Below, piece by piece: positions 20,517-23,178 of a stretch of DNA of 23,178 nucleotides. Each line of letters opens with the position of its first letter. Position 1 is the stretch's first letter. A program made the position numbers and the translations under genes. The notes beneath the pieces are model-generated. The model was given only the letters and a program-made list of their open reading frames with translations, made no database searches and was not told the origin of the DNA. Origin of the DNA: Candidatus Iainarchaeum sp. (lineage in GTDB: Archaea; Iainarchaeota; Iainarchaeia; JAADDC01); contig JASUTF010000014.1 in assembly GCA_030445695.1 (NCBI GenBank), positions 1 to 23,178 of the forward strand. The letters are read 5' to 3'.

Positions 20517-21245
20517 TTACTCCTCTTTTGCCCCGAAGTAGATCACGAGCCACGCGAGCGGTGTGAAAAGCCCCCAAACTGCCATTGCCGCTATTACGAA
20601 TCCAATGTTTTCTGGGGCAGTGATTGTGGCCCATGCTGCGTTCAGAATGGCTGCTTCCACCTGCTCCTTGGGCAGGGATTGGAGTGTTGTTTTAACACTT
20701 GTAATCGTCGCCTTGATTGCGGGGAAAGCGATGCCCAATGCTAGTAATCCACTCATTATACAGATCAGGAGTACTTCAAGCCCAGCAATGATAGCAGGTT
20801 TCCAGCCACGCTTCCACGACTTCTTTATCGTTTCAAGCGGGTCGTAGCCCCTGTGTGCGAAGTAGGGGATGAAAATGAACCTTACGGCCACCAGTATTAC
20901 GAGTATTCCGAGACCGACGCTCAGCGCTATCCCCACTGCAGGGTCCGCCAGCGCTGCCATAAAAGCCACCACAAAGATGAGGCCAAAAGCGAGTGCCAGC
21001 CCTATCCCCACGAGCATCTGCGCGATCCAGGCCCGCAGTGCTTGTACCGCTGCGCCCTTCCAGTTGATCGCCCCTTCCACTGCCTTGTATGCTGCTATCG
21101 TGAGGAGTGGTGTCACGTATGTGCTCAGAATGCTGGCATGCGTGTAGGACAAAAGCGTTGTAAGGACAACAGACGCGATTCCAAGTGTTGCAAGAACTGC
21201 GAAGTGCTCCCTGTATGCTCTCCATGCCTCTCCCAGGTAGCCCAT
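20517..21245 (-). CDS. Polytopic membrane protein, uncharacterised (first of tandem pair)
   Basis: A 242-residue protein with about six membrane helices (roughly 15-37, 40-52, 72-105, 107-128, 148-175 and 215-238). A cytoplasmic-looking loop reads YFAHRGYDPLETIKKSWKRGWKPA, comparable to the KxxxxAxxxSxxxxRxxW-type segment in the next gene. This layout occurs in archaeal DUF975/DUF7847-like membrane proteins whose role is not established. ATG 21245 is preceded by a TATA-like T/A-rich tract centred about 24 bp upstream and no ribosome binding site, so it probably heads a leaderless two-gene transcript with the following membrane protein (3-bp gap). The conserved order thrS, membrane pair, tRNA may be incidental. 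Confidence 0.8.
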   Translation of the reverse strand: MGYLGEAWRAYREHFAVLATLGIASVVLTTLLSYTHASILSTYVTPLLTIAAYKAVEGAINWKGAAVQALRAWIAQMLVGIGLALAFGLIFVVAFMAALADPAVGIALSVGLGILVILVAVRFIFIPYFAHRGYDPLETIKKSWKRGWKPAIIAGLEVLLICIMSGLLALGIAFPAIKATITSVKTTLQSLPKEQVEAAILNAAWATITAPENIGFVIAAMAVWGLFTPLAWLVIYFGAKEE

Positions 21246-21257
21246 ACCAGAAGAACG

Positions 21258-21276
21258 AATTGGAAAAATAAAAAGG
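21258..21276 (-). promoter_or_regulatory. T-rich tract: thrS terminator and TATA element of membrane-protein pair
   Basis: On the minus strand CCTTTTTATTTTTCC lies 10 bp after the thrS stop and is centred about 24 bp before the ATG at 21245. It may act both as the thrS transcription terminator and as the TATA element of the next unit. Confidence 0.45.
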
Positions 21277-21284
21277 TTTCGGGA

Positions 21285-23132
21285 TTACATCCCGAGCGTG
21301 GGCTTTCTGCTCACGTAGAGCGGGCCGATCTTGGGAACGAAGGGCTTGCCCTCGCAGTTCTTCTTTATCTTCCCTGCGAGTTCCTCTACGGTCATTTCCT
21401 TCTTGCTGCCGTCTGCCCTGTCCGTTACTGCGATAACGCCCTTTTCCTTCTCCTGTGCGCCCACCACCACGATGTACCTTATCCACTCGGTGTGCGCTCT
21501 CCTTACCTTCTTGCCCAGCGTCTCGTCACTGTCGTCCACGTCTGCACGGACCTTCATGGCGTTGAGCTTCTTTGCAACATCCTCTGCGTAGTCCAGATAC
21601 TCCTTGCTCACTGGAATGACGCGCACCTGTATGGGCGCCAACCAGTCCTCGTAGTACGCTCTGCCCTCTCTCGCGAACTTCTCCAGCATCGCCGCGAAGG
21701 CACGCTCCATGCCGAACCCCGCGTGAACGATGATTGCCTTCTGCTTCTTTCCGTTCTCGTCCACGTAGAACATCTTCCACGGTTCGGAACTCCTAGTGTC
21801 TAACTGTGCAGTCCCCGCCTCAATGGGCCTGCCCTTGGAGTCCACGATGATCAGGTCGATCCACGCAGCCATGTAGACGCCCTGCGCCTCCACTATGAAG
21901 ACGATTATGGGCTTGTTGTACTCCTTGGCCCATCTCACTATGTCATCCTTCTTCTTCTCCCATATGTCGCGCTCGCTGTAGACCACGAAGATGTCCGCTC
22001 CGAATCCCATATCCTCAAAGATATTCGCTATGCTCTTCCACATATCCTCGAAGACTTTCCAGCCCTGTTCTATGTCCTTGCATATGGTGTGCATGTTCTG
22101 CATGTGGAATTCTCTTATTCGGTGCATGCCTCGGAGTTCTCCTCTTTGCTCGTAACGGTAGTCCACCTCTAGCTCTGCCAGACAGACGGGGAGGTCCTTG
22201 TAGGAATACGTGGTATCCCTGTGCATGGAGAATACCCCGTAGTCGCCTGCGGTCTTCAGGAATAGCTCCTTCTCCTTGGGTACCTTTCCACCGGGTATGA
22301 CCTTGTAGTGGCGCTCCGGGAAGTGGTCTATTAACCACCTCACGCCCTCGTCTGACTTGTCGATGATGGTTGGACTCACAATCGGGTAGACGTAGTCGTG
22401 CTTTTCCACGATCTCGTTCCACGCACGTCTGCGCACCAGTTCGAACATGAACGCACCGTTGGGCAACCATCGTAAACATCCTGCGTCCGCCACGGGTTCC
22501 CTTCCCGCGATGCCCAAACGTTTCATGAGCTCCACGTGCGCCGGTGGCTCGTCGCTGAACTCTCCGCCCAACTCGTCCTTGAGAACGGCTGAAACGCCCA
22601 CATACTTCTTCTTATACTCGTCACGCACCTTGTCTATCTTCCCGTCGGGCAGGACGATGAAGTGGTCCACTATTCTGTAGTGGCTGCCCTCTTCTTCCTC
22701 CTCGCCCTTCTCCTGCGAGTCAAAGGCCTTCTTTACCTCCCTTGACAACTCGGAGAGTGGGTGGCCCTTGACGGAAATGCTGAAGCGCTTGTACCATCCG
22801 AAGGGCGCGCGATACACCTCGTACCCTTGTTTCCTGAGTATCTCTTCCATCTTCTTCATGATTTCCAGTGCCTTCTCTGGGCTCTCCAGGTTCGAAGAGA
22901 GGTGCGCCCACGGGTAGAGGACGATTCTGTTTGCCTTTACCTGCGTTGCCACGTCCTCTATTTGCGCGATGCTCTCCTCGATTACTGCCTCGTCGCCTTT
23001 CTCAACGCTCACCAGCACGACGAGCGCATCTTCAATCCTCTTCTTCTCCTTCTCAACCTCTTCTGCCGCCTTTACTGCCTTCTCCAGCGGCTCAAACTCT
23101 ATCCAGTCACTGTGCAAAAACACCATTCTCAA
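21285..23132 (-). CDS. thrS: Threonyl-tRNA synthetase, archaeal type
   Basis: A 615-residue class II synthetase that charges tRNA-Thr. It has the archaeal D-aminoacyl-tRNA-deacylase-like editing domain (about 1-140, beginning RMVFLHSDWIEFEP, with LYPWAHLSSNLESP and APFGWYKRFSISVKGHPLSE), not the bacterial N-terminal domain. The catalytic domain has DAGCLRWLPNGAFMFELVRR, MHRDTTYSYKDLPVCLAELE, the motif 2 block RGMHRIREFHMQNMHTICKD and motif 3 (GFGMERAFAAML). The C-terminal anticodon-binding domain follows (VRVIPVSKEYLDYAEDVA). TTG 23132 is chosen because GGAGGTG lies 6 nt upstream and the resulting N-terminus aligns with archaeal ThrRS; GTG 23135 or ATG 23126 are close alternatives, and the longer frame to 23168 adds non-homologous residues. 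The strong ribosome binding site and lack of a nearby TATA box suggest co-transcription with an upstream gene outside the window. Confidence 0.95.
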   Translation of the reverse strand: MRMVFLHSDWIEFEPLEKAVKAAEEVEKEKKRIEDALVVLVSVEKGDEAVIEESIAQIEDVATQVKANRIVLYPWAHLSSNLESPEKALEIMKKMEEILRKQGYEVYRAPFGWYKRFSISVKGHPLSELSREVKKAFDSQEKGEEEEEGSHYRIVDHFIVLPDGKIDKVRDEYKKKYVGVSAVLKDELGGEFSDEPPAHVELMKRLGIAGREPVADAGCLRWLPNGAFMFELVRRRAWNEIVEKHDYVYPIVSPTIIDKSDEGVRWLIDHFPERHYKVIPGGKVPKEKELFLKTAGDYGVFSMHRDTTYSYKDLPVCLAELEVDYRYEQRGELRGMHRIREFHMQNMHTICKDIEQGWKVFEDMWKSIANIFEDMGFGADIFVVYSERDIWEKKKDDIVRWAKEYNKPIIVFIVEAQGVYMAAWIDLIIVDSKGRPIEAGTAQLDTRSSEPWKMFYVDENGKKQKAIIVHAGFGMERAFAAMLEKFAREGRAYYEDWLAPIQVRVIPVSKEYLDYAEDVAKKLNAMKVRADVDDSDETLGKKVRRAHTEWIRYIVVVGAQEKEKGVIAVTDRADGSKKEMTVEELAGKIKKNCEGKPFVPKIGPLYVSRKPTLGM

Positions 23133-23178
23133 CACTAACACCTCCGTTTCGAGCACAACACGCTTCACGGGATCGGCT
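23133..23178 (-). promoter_or_regulatory. thrS ribosome binding site region
   Basis: The 46 bp before thrS at the right edge contain GGAGGTG (23139-23145) and no TATA-like element. A different minus-strand frame stays open across this stretch into thrS (stop TGA at about 23109), so an upstream gene may overlap the thrS start, but too little is visible to call it. Confidence 0.5.

Noticed and set aside
20853-21803. 316-aa plus-strand ORF
   Set aside because: It spans the junction of thrS and a membrane-protein gene on the opposite strand. It is Cys/His/Arg-rich, as expected of a shadow frame.
1-23178. CRISPR array, insertion sequence or toxin-antitoxin system
   Set aside because: No regularly spaced repeats, no transposase-like ORF and no recognisable toxin-antitoxin pair were seen; the 56/69-aa pair has no known toxin features.

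Overview
The window is a gene-dense stretch of an archaeal chromosome. The evidence is archaeal-type AlaRS, ProRS and ThrRS, a Nop5-fibrillarin box C/D RNP gene pair, Nep1, an archaeal KaiC-like protein beside its usual partner, a tRNA-Trp gene with a bulge-helix-bulge intron at 37/38, and TATA boxes centred about 24-29 bp before many start codons, which implies widespread leaderless transcription. I cannot place it firmly below the domain level: a euryarchaeal-grade or DPANN lineage is possible. No phage, transposon or CRISPR array is visible, and no gene-free stretch exceeds 300 bp.

Layout. 1-1036 (minus): ASCH-domain gene followed by a truncated gene running off the left edge. 1106-4713 (plus): membrane-anchored winged-helix regulator, a large secreted sequon-rich helical protein, a small membrane-anchored acidic partner and an MFS permease. 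4704-7361 (minus): DUF72 protein, two tiny coupled ORFs (56 and 69 aa), then a KaiC-like ATPase and its partner regulator. 7392-9696 (plus): HD phosphohydrolase and a polytopic GT-C-like membrane protein. 9645-14224 (minus): HExxH metallopeptidase-like protein, alaS, nep1 and a GIY-YIG/DUF123 protein. 14277-17010 (plus): AmrS-type radical SAM enzyme, nop5, flpA. 17007-17609 (minus) and 17641-17997 (plus): an EMAP/OB-fold RNA-binding protein divergent from a PD-(D/E)XK endonuclease-like protein. 17991-23132 (minus): thrS, two tandem membrane proteins, tRNA-Trp, a tRNA-like fragment, tRNA-Arg and proS.

Function. Translation and RNA modification dominate: three synthetases, two tRNAs, the C/D RNP methylation core, the Nep1 rRNA methyltransferase, an ASCH (PUA-like) protein and an EMAP-type RNA-binding protein. 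The most distinctive accessory region is 1106-3472, which looks like an envelope module with its own membrane-bound regulator.

Architecture. All four convergent gene pairs overlap at their 3' ends. Two of the four divergent pairs have start codons only 30-31 bp apart with interleaved TATA boxes, and a third appears to share one TATA element. Several TATA boxes are built on the stop codon of the preceding gene. The nep1 reading frame needs an ACG start to be full length.
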